Below are positions 1 to 8,448 of a stretch of 64,000 nucleotides of DNA, in pieces. The stretch lies in contig NZ_CP102263.1 of the NCBI RefSeq assembly GCF_025147485.1, forward strand, positions 4,167,501 to 4,231,500. Reading direction: 5' to 3'. Positions within the stretch are counted from its first letter, which is position 1. Each line of letters begins with the position of its first letter. The position numbers and the translations under genes were made by a program. The notes under the pieces were generated by a model. It saw only the letters and a program-made list of their open reading frames with translations, did no database searches and had not been told where the DNA came from. The stretch comes from Bacteroides uniformis. GTDB lineage: Bacteria > Bacteroidota > Bacteroidia > Bacteroidales > Bacteroidaceae.

Positions 1-490
1 ACGCGAACTGGCCAACTGGTTGCTCCAACAAGGCGTAACACATATTATCGGTTCACACCCTCACGTCATTCAACCGATGGAACTACGTACCAACGGTACC
101 GAACAGCACATCATAGTCTACTCCTTGGGAAACTTCATTTCCAATATGAGCAAGGCCAACACTGACGGCGGCCTTATCTTCACTTTGCAGTTGGAGAAAC
201 ATCCTCTCCCCCAACCCATCCGTCCCTCTTACACCGGTCAGAGTCAGACGCCCCTGCCAGACTCCAATCCTCTGCCTTTTCCATACTGTCGTGTTTCCTA
301 TTGTGGATATAATCTGGTCTGGACCGGCCGGCCGGAACTTACTAAAGAAAAAAATTACATTCTTTATCCTGCCAGTTTTCCTACAGAACATTTAACGCCG
401 GAAGCTCGTAAACACCTGGAAATCTTTGTCAAAAGCTCTCGAAAGCTGCTCCAGCAGCACAATATAGGTATCTACGAGAAGAAAAAATAA
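1..490 (+). CDS. CapA-family (PGA_cap) protein, C-terminal part
   Basis: The reading frame is already open at base 2, so this is the 3' end of a gene that starts outside the window. Visible motifs are GSHPHVIQP and YSLGNFISN, which are typical of the metallophosphatase-like fold of CapA/PgsA proteins linked to poly-gamma-glutamate or capsule synthesis. Family knowledge suggests a metal-dependent envelope enzyme; the real substrate cannot be read from this fragment. The C-terminal 100 residues carry no further recognisable motif. The gene ends at a TAA, 90 bp before the tRNA. Confidence 0.8.
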   Translation, partial: RELANWLLQQGVTHIIGSHPHVIQPMELRTNGTEQHIIVYSLGNFISNMSKANTDGGLIFTLQLEKHPLPQPIRPSYTGQSQTPLPDSNPLPFPYCRVSYCGYNLVWTGRPELTKEKNYILYPASFPTEHLTPEARKHLEIFVKSSRKLLQQHNIGIYEKKK

Positions 491-521
491 TGCAGAAATC
501 TCAAAAATTTTCGTCTCATTC

Positions 522-553
522 TTTGCAATATTAAAGATTATCCCTATCTTTGC
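522..553 (+). promoter_or_regulatory. Bacteroides-type promoter of tRNA-His
   Basis: TTTG at 522-525 and TATCTTTG at 545-552 are separated by 19 bp. This matches the sigma-ABfr consensus (TTTG, 19-21 bp, TAnnTTTG). The tRNA begins about 28 bp downstream. Confidence 0.75.
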
Positions 554-579
554 ACCGCATTTAAGAAATGCACTAACAT

Positions 580-654
580 GGTGGCTGTAGTTCAGTTGGT
601 TAGAGCGTCAGATTGTGGTTCTGAATGTCGTGGGTTCGAGTCCCATCTGCCACC
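580..654 (+). tRNA. tRNA-His (anticodon GTG)
   Basis: A full cloverleaf can be drawn: acceptor stem 581-587 with 647-653, anticodon stem 608-612 with 620-624, anticodon GTG at 615-617, T-arm 630-634 with 642-646 around TTCGAGT. The G at 580 opposite the C at 654 fits the extra G-1 with C73 that marks histidine tRNAs. One U-U mismatch sits in the acceptor stem (586/648). CCA is not encoded. Confidence 0.93.
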
Positions 655-660
655 CGCAAA

Positions 661-697
661 GAAGAGGAAATTCGAAAGAATATTCCTCTTTTTTTGT
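661..697 (+). terminator. Rho-independent terminator of tRNA-His
   Basis: AAGAGGAA and TTCCTCTT form a stem directly followed by a run of T (688-695). It starts six bases after the tRNA. Confidence 0.75.
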
Positions 698-750
698 TAT
701 TGTCCAAACAATCCCCCAAAGGGAGGCAACGTGGAATCAATGTAAAAAAT

Positions 751-782
751 TGTAGGGATACTCCTCACAGAGTATCCCTACA
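751..782 (-). repeat. Perfect 13-bp hairpin, possible minus-strand terminator
   Basis: Arms 751-763 and 770-782 are exact reverse complements around the 6-base loop CTCACA. On the minus strand the stem is followed by ATTTTTTAC, so it could stop leftward transcription, but no minus-strand gene is visible next to it. Confidence 0.6.
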
Positions 783-1057
783 TCATAGGAAGGAATCAAT
801 TACCTAAACCAGTCCTTGTACAAAAGAGTTTACTTTCTCAAAATGTTCAAAATAGCTGGAAACTTATTCCGATATTTTGCATTCTGTATCAATCACACTT
901 AATAGTACTTCCTTCCTTACTTTATCAAGCCAGTGATAAGACAACCCGTTATCACCTTATAGAAATAAGAATACAAAAAGAATATTTCATCTTTCAAAAA
1001 ACATTCTATACCAATAACTCTACTATTTTCGATTTCCGACATGCAAATATAACCCTT
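783..1057. other. Non-coding, AT-rich gap
   Basis: I see no convincing gene here. A 63-codon minus-strand frame (917-1108) lacks family features and covers the promoter of the next gene, so it was not called. Confidence 0.5.
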
Positions 1058-1092
1058 TTTGTTTATACGAAAAGCAAAATCAGTTATCTTTG
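1058..1092 (+). promoter_or_regulatory. Promoter of the radical SAM gene
   Basis: TATCTTTG at 1085-1092 is a perfect -7 element, 22 bp before the start codon. The nearest TTTG (1058-1061) is 23 bp upstream, slightly more than the optimum. Confidence 0.55.
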
Positions 1093-1114
1093 CAAAGATG
1101 AAATTCAATCAAAT

Positions 1115-2809
1115 ATGAAAATTCTCTGGATAGACCTCAATAGCTCGTATGCACACTCTTCGTTGGCACTCCCTGCACTGCACGCACAAATAGCAAAGAA
1201 CAATTCCGTAAAATGGGAAATCGTATCTGCCACCATCAATGAAAACGTAGGAATGATTGTCGACGAAATATACCGGCACCAACCCGACATCATTGCCGCA
1301 ACGACATGGTTGTTCAACCACGAACAACTGTTGCACATCACAGCGAGATTAAAAGCATTGCTTCCCAATAGCTGCTTCATCTTGGGTGGACCTGAATTCT
1401 TAGGAAACAATGAAGACTTTCTGCATAAAAACCCTTTCATCGACTGTGTATTCAGGGGAGAGGGAGAAGAAGCATTCCCCCAATGGCTGTCTTGCTGGAA
1501 CCAGCCGGAAAAATGGAACAGTATTCCGGGACTCTGCTATATGAATCCTCAAAAGCAATATATAGACAACGGCATAGCCCGTGTACTTAACTTTTCACGG
1601 CTCGTACCACCGGAAAACAGCTGTTTTTTCAACTGGAGCAAACCATTCGTACAACTGGAGACTACCCGAGGCTGTTTCAACACATGCGCATTCTGCGTCA
1701 GCGGTGAAGAAAAACCGGTGCGCACACTGTCCATTGAAAGTATCCGTGAACGCCTTCAAATTATCCACAGTCATGGAATAAAAAACGTACGCGTCCTCGA
1801 CCGGACCTTTAATTATAATCCGCGCCGTGCTAAAGAATTACTGCAACTTTTCCTGGAATTCAACCCGGACATATGCTTTCACTTAGAAATACACCCTGCA
1901 CTATTATCCGAAGAGCTGAAAAATGAATTGAAAAAGCTACCTAAAGGATTGCTCCATCTCGAGGCCGGTATTCAAAGCCTGCGCGAACCGGTCCTCCAGA
2001 AAAGCCGTCGGATGGGAAGCCTGGAGGACTCACTGCAAGGTCTTCGTTTCCTATGTTCCCTACCCAATATGGAAACACACGCCGACCTCATTGCCGGCTT
2101 GCCTCTATACCGCCTATCCGAAATATTTGAAGATGTGCGTACACTTGCCGGATACAATGCCGGCGAGATACAGCTTGAATCCCTGAAGTTACTTCCCGGC
2201 ACAGAAATGAGAAGAAGAGCGGAAGAACTAGGCATCCGATATTCTCCTCTCCCCCCTTATGAAGTGCTTCAAACAAATGAAATCAGTGTCAACGAGCTTC
2301 AAACAGCCCGGCAACTGTCACGTCTTCTGGATGGATTCTATAACACAACTGCTTGGCAAGCCATCACCCGCAAGCTGATTCTGGATGACAACGACTTCCT
2401 ACGTCGCTTTCTGGAATTTTTAATCGATAAAAATCTTATAGACCAGCCCATGAGCCTGGAAAAGCGAGGCCTCGTACTCTATGAATTCTGCAGTATGCAT
2501 TATCCGGCCTATAAAATCATGGTCACCATTGCCTGGATAGAGGCAGGCATGTCATTAAAGAAAAAACCAGCAGAGAAAGTCAAGACCAAGCGCCAGATGC
2601 CACCGGAATATTGGGAAGTCATCTATGGAAACTACAAAGAAAGCCTCCGCTTATGTTTTCTACCCATTGACGACAATACCCAAAATGGTTATTGGTTCGG
2701 CTTCGAATCGGAAATACAAAAAGCAGAACCAGTATTCAAAGCCAAAGGAATAATGGAGAGGTATCAAAATACACAATCACCGCAGATTAACACAGATAAA
2801 AGTTCTTGA
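1115..2809 (+). CDS. B12-binding radical SAM protein with DUF4080-type C-terminus
   Basis: Residues 1-130 look like a cobalamin-binding domain of the kind found in B12-dependent radical SAM enzymes. The radical SAM core begins near residue 180, and the [4Fe-4S]-binding CxxxCxxC motif is C187, C191, C194 (CFNTCAFC). The last 150 residues resemble the DUF4080 extension seen in Bacteroidetes members. The family uses S-adenosylmethionine and cobalamin for methylation or rearrangement; the substrate here is unknown. The enzyme is presumably cytosolic. The ATG at 1115 lies 22 bp after a perfect -7 box, which supports this start. The last codons (QINTDKSS) are supplied by a palindromic repeat that runs over the stop codon. 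Confidence 0.85.
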   Translation: MKILWIDLNSSYAHSSLALPALHAQIAKNNSVKWEIVSATINENVGMIVDEIYRHQPDIIAATTWLFNHEQLLHITARLKALLPNSCFILGGPEFLGNNEDFLHKNPFIDCVFRGEGEEAFPQWLSCWNQPEKWNSIPGLCYMNPQKQYIDNGIARVLNFSRLVPPENSCFFNWSKPFVQLETTRGCFNTCAFCVSGEEKPVRTLSIESIRERLQIIHSHGIKNVRVLDRTFNYNPRRAKELLQLFLEFNPDICFHLEIHPALLSEELKNELKKLPKGLLHLEAGIQSLREPVLQKSRRMGSLEDSLQGLRFLCSLPNMETHADLIAGLPLYRLSEIFEDVRTLAGYNAGEIQLESLKLLPGTEMRRRAEELGIRYSPLPPYEVLQTNEISVNELQTARQLSRLLDGFYNTTAWQAITRKLILDDNDFLRRFLEFLIDKNLIDQPMSLEKRGLVLYEFCSMHYPAYKIMVTIAWIEAGMSLKKKPAEKVKTKRQMPPEYWEVIYGNYKESLRLCFLPIDDNTQNGYWFGFESEIQKAEPVFKAKGIMERYQNTQSPQINTDKSS

Positions 2810-2846
2810 TTATCAGAAATTCTATAGCAATCTGTGTAACCTGCGG
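2780..2846. repeat. REP-like imperfect palindrome between convergent genes
   Basis: The left arm 2780-2797 (CCGCAGATTAACACAGAT) is nearly the reverse complement of the right arm 2830-2846, with a 32-base spacer. It overlaps the end of the radical SAM gene and lies before the end of the convergent glutamine synthetase gene. I recall similar sequences as dispersed repeats in Bacteroides genomes; this needs a search. Confidence 0.6.
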
Positions 2847-2870
2847 CGAGTTATGCCCTCATTTCTTCTC

Positions 2871-4373
2871 CTATCCGCAGTGGAAATACTTCTCGACCAG
2901 TTTCAGCATCTCCTCCGGACTGTCTTGTATCTCTGCACGCAAGGTTCTATCCTCGTAAGAACGCAGTTTGGAAATAACCCCATCAACCATTGCAGGACTG
3001 AACACATGATATTGCTCAAAGACAGCACGCTGTCTTTCCAAACAATCGGCAGAAGCGGCACAACTGTCAGGAAGCTGTTCCAGTTGTTTCAACTTATCTT
3101 CATTTCCTTTCTTGTGGATATTTACATTGACATATGTTTTTTCTGCAATTCCTAAAGCATCGTCTATCTCAAATCCATAACGGCAAGCTACAGCAAGTCC
3201 GGCAATCAATTGATACAAATCGGCCGAACCGTCAGGCGAACGCATTTCCACCGTCTGTTTCTGTGTAGTATCATAATGACTTGGGGTCTCCAACGGATTT
3301 GCCAACATGCACATATCCGTTTTTGCCGACCAGCCCAACGGAACGCGTACCAATACCGAACGGTTGCGGTCGCCCCAGCAAATGTTGGTCGGTGCTTCCT
3401 GATGAGGAACCAGACGAAAATAGGAAGTAGGATTTGTATTACCGAAAGCTGTAATGGAAGAAGCCAGCTTCATCATGCCCGCAATGGCCTTACGGGCTGT
3501 TTCAGAAAGTGCCCCATCTTTCAGCATCTGGTTCTGCCCGTCCTTCATGATACGCATATGTATATGTAATCCGGAACCGGCTTTTCCTGCCGTGATTTTC
3601 GGTGCAAAAGTAATGTTATATCCATACTGGCTAGCCAGATTACGAATAACCCATTTTGCTATCACCAGTTGGTCAGCAGCCTCCTCGGCACGCACCGGCA
3701 GGAATTCTATTTCATTCTGCTCATAAATCTTATCGTCCAGCGTAAAATTACCGACTTCAGAATGCCCATACTTTATCTGTCCGCCTGCCTGCGCAATATA
3801 TGACATACATTCCGTACGGAAATCATTGAACTTGGCATAAGGGGCCGATTCGTGATAACCACGCTGGTCGGTAGCCGGGAACAATCCGTCATTTTCAGAA
3901 ATGACATAATATTCCAATTCTCCCATAGCCTGAAATTCCATCCCCGTAACCGTAGTGAATGCCTGACATGCCTTACGCAGGGTATATTCCGGAGAACTTT
4001 CCAGCGGTTCACCATCCTTATTGAAATAAGAACAGAGCATTGACAGTGTGGGCAATTCAGAAAAAGGGTCTATAAAAGCGGTCCGGAAACGCGGCACTAC
4101 ATACAAATCACTGCTACCGGCCTCTATAAACGGAAACAAGCTGGAACCATCTACGCGTTCACCACATGTAAGTATGGCATCAAGGTATGCTTCATTATTG
4201 ATGACAAAGTTCAGTGTCTTCAGTCTCCCGTCTGCCGCAGGATACATGAAGTTCACCATACGAATGTCGTTCTCCTTTATATAGGAAACAATGTCTGCTT
4301 TCGTAAATTCGGAAGCCGGTTTTTGAAGGGCAGCCACCAATAGATTGGGGCTCATGGATAATTCCTGGTTCAT
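2871..4373 (-). CDS. glnA: Glutamine synthetase family protein
   Basis: The 500 residues fit a dodecameric type I-like glutamine synthetase, which joins ammonia and glutamate with ATP in the cytosol. An N-terminal beta-grasp region (about residues 20-115) is followed by the catalytic domain. Recognisable pieces are MGELEYYV (metal-binding Glu), GSGLHIHMRI (metal and ATP site) and NPTSYFRLVPHQEAPTNICW followed by GDRNRSVLVRVP, the glutamate and phosphate binding segment. The usual family wording is NSYKRL and ARNRS, so this is a divergent branch, and a related ligase is possible. Bacteroides often rely on the larger GSIII enzyme, so this may be a secondary copy. It is monocistronic and convergent with the radical SAM gene. 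Confidence 0.82.
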   Translation of the reverse strand: MNQELSMSPNLLVAALQKPASEFTKADIVSYIKENDIRMVNFMYPAADGRLKTLNFVINNEAYLDAILTCGERVDGSSLFPFIEAGSSDLYVVPRFRTAFIDPFSELPTLSMLCSYFNKDGEPLESSPEYTLRKACQAFTTVTGMEFQAMGELEYYVISENDGLFPATDQRGYHESAPYAKFNDFRTECMSYIAQAGGQIKYGHSEVGNFTLDDKIYEQNEIEFLPVRAEEAADQLVIAKWVIRNLASQYGYNITFAPKITAGKAGSGLHIHMRIMKDGQNQMLKDGALSETARKAIAGMMKLASSITAFGNTNPTSYFRLVPHQEAPTNICWGDRNRSVLVRVPLGWSAKTDMCMLANPLETPSHYDTTQKQTVEMRSPDGSADLYQLIAGLAVACRYGFEIDDALGIAEKTYVNVNIHKKGNEDKLKQLEQLPDSCAASADCLERQRAVFEQYHVFSPAMVDGVISKLRSYEDRTLRAEIQDSPEEMLKLVEKYFHCG

Positions 4374-4454
4374 AATACGCTGATTGTTTTTAGTTTTCTA
4401 TATGGTTAACAAAACACATGCAATTTTCTGTCACAATAAAAAACTGCTGTTTCG

Positions 4455-4462
4455 CAAAGATA
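4455..4462 (-). promoter_or_regulatory. -7 element for glutamine synthetase
   Basis: CAAAGATA on the plus strand reads TATCTTTG toward the gene, 81 bp before its start. A TTTG lies 24 bp further upstream (4487-4490), a little too far for an ideal promoter. Confidence 0.45.
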
Positions 4463-4514
4463 CTAAAAGCTGTATCAGAAAAAAAACAAACAACCTAAAT
4501 CTTATCAGTGAGCC

Positions 4515-5516
4515 TCAACCTTTTCCGTCGTATCCCCACTTCACGTAAATAGCTCCCCAGGCAAATCCTGCTCCGAATGCTGTAAAAATCAGTTTATCCC
4601 CCTTTTTAAGCTTATCCTCGAAATCCCATACACACAACGGAAGCGTGCCGGCACTTGTATTTCCATACCGTTCTATATTGACCATTACCTTTTCGGGAGA
4701 TACTCCCAAGCGTTGCGAAACTGCAGTAATTATACGCATGTTTGCCTGATGGGGAATCACCCAGTCAATGTCCTCCTTCGTCAAGTGATTCCTCTCCATG
4801 ACCGCCTCACAAGCATCCGCCATATTGGCCACAGCATATTTAAAGACTGTACGTCCTTCCTGATAAATATAATGCATCCGATTGTCCAGTGTATAGTAAG
4901 ATGGAGCACATACGGAACCTCCTGCTTTGATATGTAAAAAGGGCAGACCTTTCCCGTCTGTTCTCAATACGGCATCCATTACTCCCATATCTTCCCGGGT
5001 GGGTTCCAGCATGAAAGCGGCAGCACCGTCACCAAAAATCGGACAAGTGGCACGATCGGTATAATCAATCACCGACGACATTTTATCAGCCCCTACTACA
5101 ATGACCTTCTTGTATTTTCCCGAACGGATAAAATTGGCTCCAGTTTCCAATGCATACAAAAAGCCACTACAAACAGCCTGCATATCAAAAGCAAAAGCAT
5201 TCTTAAGCTTTACTCTCTCACATAATATGGATGCTGTTGAAGGAAAATGATAATCGGCCGTTGTAGTGGCCACAATCACCAAATCAATATCATCAGGATT
5301 AGATTTTGTACGTTGCATTAATTGTTTTACAGCTTTACGGGCCATAAACGAAGTCCCCAATCCTTCTTCGTGCAAGATACGTCTTTCCTTTATACCGATA
5401 CGCCCCATTATCCACTCATCTGTCGTATCTACCATTTTGGATATTTCTTCATTGGTCAGAATATAGTCAGGAACATACCCTCCCACTCCCGTAATTACTG
5501 CATTTATTTTCTCCAT
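4515..5516 (-). CDS. fabH: 3-oxoacyl-ACP synthase III (FabH)
   Basis: FabH starts fatty-acid synthesis by condensing an acyl-CoA primer with malonyl-ACP in the cytosol. The 333-residue length is normal. The Cys-His-Asn triad is visible: C116 in MQAVCSGF, H256 in IPHQANMR and N286 in YGNTSAG. The N-terminal [21 protein letters not shown] stretch and [15 protein letters not shown] are family hallmarks. The gene stands alone without other fab genes or plsX beside it, so it may be one of several FabH copies. It ends in a normal TGA stop, which shows that TGA is a stop codon in this genome. Confidence 0.93.
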   Translation of the reverse strand: MEKINAVITGVGGYVPDYILTNEEISKMVDTTDEWIMGRIGIKERRILHEEGLGTSFMARKAVKQLMQRTKSNPDDIDLVIVATTTADYHFPSTASILCERVKLKNAFAFDMQAVCSGFLYALETGANFIRSGKYKKVIVVGADKMSSVIDYTDRATCPIFGDGAAAFMLEPTREDMGVMDAVLRTDGKGLPFLHIKAGGSVCAPSYYTLDNRMHYIYQEGRTVFKYAVANMADACEAVMERNHLTKEDIDWVIPHQANMRIITAVSQRLGVSPEKVMVNIERYGNTSAGTLPLCVWDFEDKLKKGDKLIFTAFGAGFAWGAIYVKWGYDGKG

Positions 5517-5548
5517 TAATTCTATCTAGTTTAGTATTGGAATCGGCT

Positions 5549-5581
5549 CAAAGATAATATTCTTAAAACGCCGAGCGCAAA
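5549..5581 (-). promoter_or_regulatory. Promoter of fabH
   Basis: On the minus strand TTTG (5578-5581) and TATCTTTG (5549-5556) are 21 bp apart, an exact sigma-ABfr match 33 bp before the fabH start. Confidence 0.75.
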
Positions 5582-5728
5582 TATACTGAAAAGAGGGTAA
5601 AATCCAATAAAGGAAGAACAAAAAGACACTCCCGACAAACTATCACATGGATATACAAAAAAGATCAACTGTCCTTTTTCTATCATTCTTTTGTCAATTT
5701 TGTATCAATGAGTTTGAGCAATACAGAC

Positions 5729-5737
5729 TAAATTTGC
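5729..5737 (+). promoter_or_regulatory. -7 element for the LruC-domain lipoprotein
   Basis: TAAATTTGC matches TAnnTTTG and lies 86 bp upstream of the ATG. No TTTG sits at the ideal distance, so the call rests on the -7 box alone. The rest of the 306-bp gap between fabH and this gene shows no coding signal. Confidence 0.4.
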
Positions 5738-5822
5738 ATAATAAAATGTATCGGGTATTTAAAGAGCAAGTAACTAATCAAAAATACATACAAATAAAAT
5801 TAACATAACATTTTTATATCTT

Positions 5823-7736
5823 ATGAAACAAAACCGCTTAATTAGCATTGGGGCTTTCATTTTAGTGCTTGCACTTTCAGGCCTTATGACAGGTTGTATG
5901 GAGAAAGACGTATACGACCCGAATCGTGAAAAAGAACCTCTTCCTGACCCGGATAAATATTTCGGCTTTGAGATGCGCAGTGATGTCCGGCTTTCTGTCA
6001 ACTATGACATTTACGGGTTTACTCCTTTGATAGAAATTTACGGTGAAAATCCGATGGAAACAGTGGAAGGTACGCCGATAAAGAAAGAGGGTATAGAAGC
6101 CTTGTTCAAAACCTATACCGACAACAGCGGTAAGTATGAGGGAAAAATGCAGCTTCCTACCTATCTTAATAAAGTTTATTTATATACTGCGACATGGGGA
6201 TTGCCGGGATGCATAGAACTTGAAATTAAAGACAATGCTGTCATTTTTGACATGTCGGCAAAATCAAATCCTAAAACAAAGTCTGTCACTCGCGCTTCGT
6301 CTGATGTACCTTATTTAGTAAACAAATCCCAAAATCTATACTCACTGTGCTATTGGGGAGAAGGAGGTCAGCTGAACAGCCAATATATGACAAAGGAAAA
6401 AAATATTGGTAATGAAAGTATTTTGGATTTGACAGACCGGATGAAAACATTCTTCAATAAAGGAGGACAAGACAATTCAAAATTACTTGGTAATGGAAAA
6501 ACTATCAATATTTCGATAAAGGAGGACAACACCGCATTGAATCTCATTTTTCTCAATCGAAGTGCAAGTTATAACAATACTTTCGGATATTATTTTTATA
6601 AAACCGGAACGTCCGTCGATGTAGACCAAGTGAGGAAATACATTATATTCCCCAATGTGTCTTTTGACTGGTATGGCGGCCAAATATTGATTTTAGAATC
6701 CGGGAATAAAGTTCGTCTGCTTTACTTCGATGAAGACGGCCAAGCCCATGATACATTCCCAGCAGGATATACAGTAGGCTGGTTTCTTTATGCCGACGGT
6801 TTTAAGAACGGTTATGGAAATAATTTAGAAGATTATCTTAAATTGCCTGATTTATATAATCCATACAATTCAAATCTTCGCACTTCCAATCCCCAAAACA
6901 ACATGTCGGCCTTTGTCTCTGTTAAAGACCAAAAAAGCGGCAAGACGATTCTTGGAGCAGAAGATGGTGTAAATCAAAGCTACTGTGACCTTTTATTTTA
7001 TGTAGATGCTACTCCGGGAAGTTCTATTGACGATCCTGAAAGGCCGTCTATTCCCGATGAAGGTGATAAAGAAGAACCCAAACCCGATGAAGATGAAAAT
7101 GTTACCGGCACACTGGCATTCGAAGATATTTGGCCTTCCGGTGGCGATTATGACATGAATGACGTAATTGTAGAATACGAACGCAAAGTCTATTTCGACA
7201 AAAAGAATATAGTAACGAAGATCGTTGACGAATTCACTCCGGTACATGATGGCGCTACATATGTTAACGCATTTGCCTATCAGATAGATGCAGCACAAAT
7301 TGGCGATAAAATCACTTTGCCGGAAGGTGCAATATTGGAAAAAGAGACTTCGTCCATTATCGTAATGTCCAATGCCAAACAGAATATAGGCAATAAATAT
7401 GTAGTCACCAGAGAATTCAACGGTTCTTTCCTAAAGAATCAGCTATTGTCCTATAATCCATACATCATCGTAAAATATTCACAAGGAGAACAGAATCGCA
7501 CAGAGGTTCATCTGCCCAAACACAAAGCTACAGCTTATGCCAATCAGTCATTGATTGGCAGCAATGATGATGCTTACTATATCGACCGTAAAGGAGCATA
7601 TCCATTTGCTATCGATATACCGATGCTAGGGTTTACCCCGGTAACAGAAAGGAACAGAATTGACAGCCAATATCCCGGTTTTGCTACATGGGCAAAATCA
7701 ATGGGAAATGACTGTAAGGATTGGTATAAAAAATAA
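5823..7736 (+). CDS. LruC domain-containing surface lipoprotein
   Basis: A lipoprotein signal peptide ends in LMTGC, with C25 as the lipidated cysteine. Residues 30-400 are an unrecognised, probably beta-rich region. An acidic, proline-containing linker (about 395-425) precedes the LruC (DUF4842-type) domain, whose signature FEDIWPSGGDYDMNDV begins near residue 433. Such Asp-rich turns are usually read as calcium sites. The protein is expected on the cell envelope facing outward; its ligand is unknown. It stands alone, with its own promoter-like box and a strong terminator, so it is not part of the PULs. Adhesion or matrix binding is a guess from the family. Confidence 0.82.
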   Translation: MKQNRLISIGAFILVLALSGLMTGCMEKDVYDPNREKEPLPDPDKYFGFEMRSDVRLSVNYDIYGFTPLIEIYGENPMETVEGTPIKKEGIEALFKTYTDNSGKYEGKMQLPTYLNKVYLYTATWGLPGCIELEIKDNAVIFDMSAKSNPKTKSVTRASSDVPYLVNKSQNLYSLCYWGEGGQLNSQYMTKEKNIGNESILDLTDRMKTFFNKGGQDNSKLLGNGKTINISIKEDNTALNLIFLNRSASYNNTFGYYFYKTGTSVDVDQVRKYIIFPNVSFDWYGGQILILESGNKVRLLYFDEDGQAHDTFPAGYTVGWFLYADGFKNGYGNNLEDYLKLPDLYNPYNSNLRTSNPQNNMSAFVSVKDQKSGKTILGAEDGVNQSYCDLLFYVDATPGSSIDDPERPSIPDEGDKEEPKPDEDENVTGTLAFEDIWPSGGDYDMNDVIVEYERKVYFDKKNIVTKIVDEFTPVHDGATYVNAFAYQIDAAQIGDKITLPEGAILEKETSSIIVMSNAKQNIGNKYVVTREFNGSFLKNQLLSYNPYIIVKYSQGEQNRTEVHLPKHKATAYANQSLIGSNDDAYYIDRKGAYPFAIDIPMLGFTPVTERNRIDSQYPGFATWAKSMGNDCKDWYKK

Positions 7737-7761
7737 CAGAACAAAAGACAATGAATCATGT

Positions 7762-7803
7762 GTGGAGTGCCCCCTTATTCGGACGCTCCACCTGTTTTTT
7801 TTT
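7762..7803 (+). terminator. Terminator of the LruC gene, inside the end of the convergent gene
   Basis: GTGGAG (7762-7767) pairs with CTCCAC (7786-7791), followed by a T-run from 7794 to 7803. The hairpin DNA also encodes the last codons of the convergent AraC-type gene. Confidence 0.75.
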
Positions 7804-8407
7804 GAATTATTGCATATTGACTTGGAGAAATATTATATTCTGCCATGAAACACCTGGAAAAATAAGAAGGATTGGAATAGCCTACCATATACATTACTTC
7901 CGATACAGTGAATCTGCCTTGTAATAAAAGTGTAGCGGCTCTTATCATCCTAACACGCCGAATAAGGCTTACTGGAGTAACCCCCGTCAACTGTTTAATC
8001 TTTCGATACAACAGTTTTCGATTCATTCCCAACAGTTGACAGAGCATAGCAACATTAAACTCTGTATTTTCCATATGCTCTTCCAACACTGAAACAAGCT
8101 TGTTAAGCCAAATTCGTTTCAATTCCAGTTGTCTGTTTTCCAATGGTTTGCATGAATCCATTTTCTCCAATTTTAATATTCCTTCTAAGATCTGTTTGGC
8201 TTGTAGTGAGTCCATACCAACTTGATTTTGCAAAGCCTGCAGTTCATTTTTATCTGGTAAAGACACAATAATATTAATTAAGACTCCAGTATCATTTTCC
8301 TCACATCTTATGTCAACCTGGCCTTGATATAGATTAACAAATTTGGGAATTAAATGTAACCCCACAAGAGCGATTATTTCATCTATTATTTTAAGATATT
8401 CTTTCAT
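7775..8407 (-). CDS. AraC-type regulator, possibly a truncated HTCS
   Basis: Residues 100-205 are a two-helix-turn-helix AraC DNA-binding domain (LYRKIKQLTGVTPVSLIRRV, then VSEVMYMVGYSNPSYFSRCF), most like the output domain of HTCS proteins. The N-terminal part has no ligand domain of the usual AraC kind. Instead GLHLIPKFVNLYQGQVDI (about residues 17-34) lines up with the last conserved block of a histidine-kinase ATPase domain (GLALVKSLVDLHHGSLEV in HTCS-A of this window). The ATP-binding N and G1 boxes and the receiver are absent. My reading is that it derives from an HTCS by loss of sensor, kinase core and receiver; function as a free DNA-binding protein is inferred. Confidence 0.75.
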   Translation of the reverse strand: MKEYLKIIDEIIALVGLHLIPKFVNLYQGQVDIRCEENDTGVLINIIVSLPDKNELQALQNQVGMDSLQAKQILEGILKLEKMDSCKPLENRQLELKRIWLNKLVSVLEEHMENTEFNVAMLCQLLGMNRKLLYRKIKQLTGVTPVSLIRRVRMIRAATLLLQGRFTVSEVMYMVGYSNPSYFSRCFMAEYNISPSQYAIIQKKTGGASE

Positions 8408-8448
8408 ATCTTTCTTGCCTTTTGGTATAAGTACAAATTATCCAAATA

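Noticed and set aside
625..807. Small frame starting inside tRNA-His
   Set aside because: It overlaps the tRNA and its terminator and includes the hairpin at 751-782.
917..1108. 63-codon minus-strand frame upstream of the radical SAM gene
   Set aside because: It covers the promoter of that gene and shows no protein-like features.
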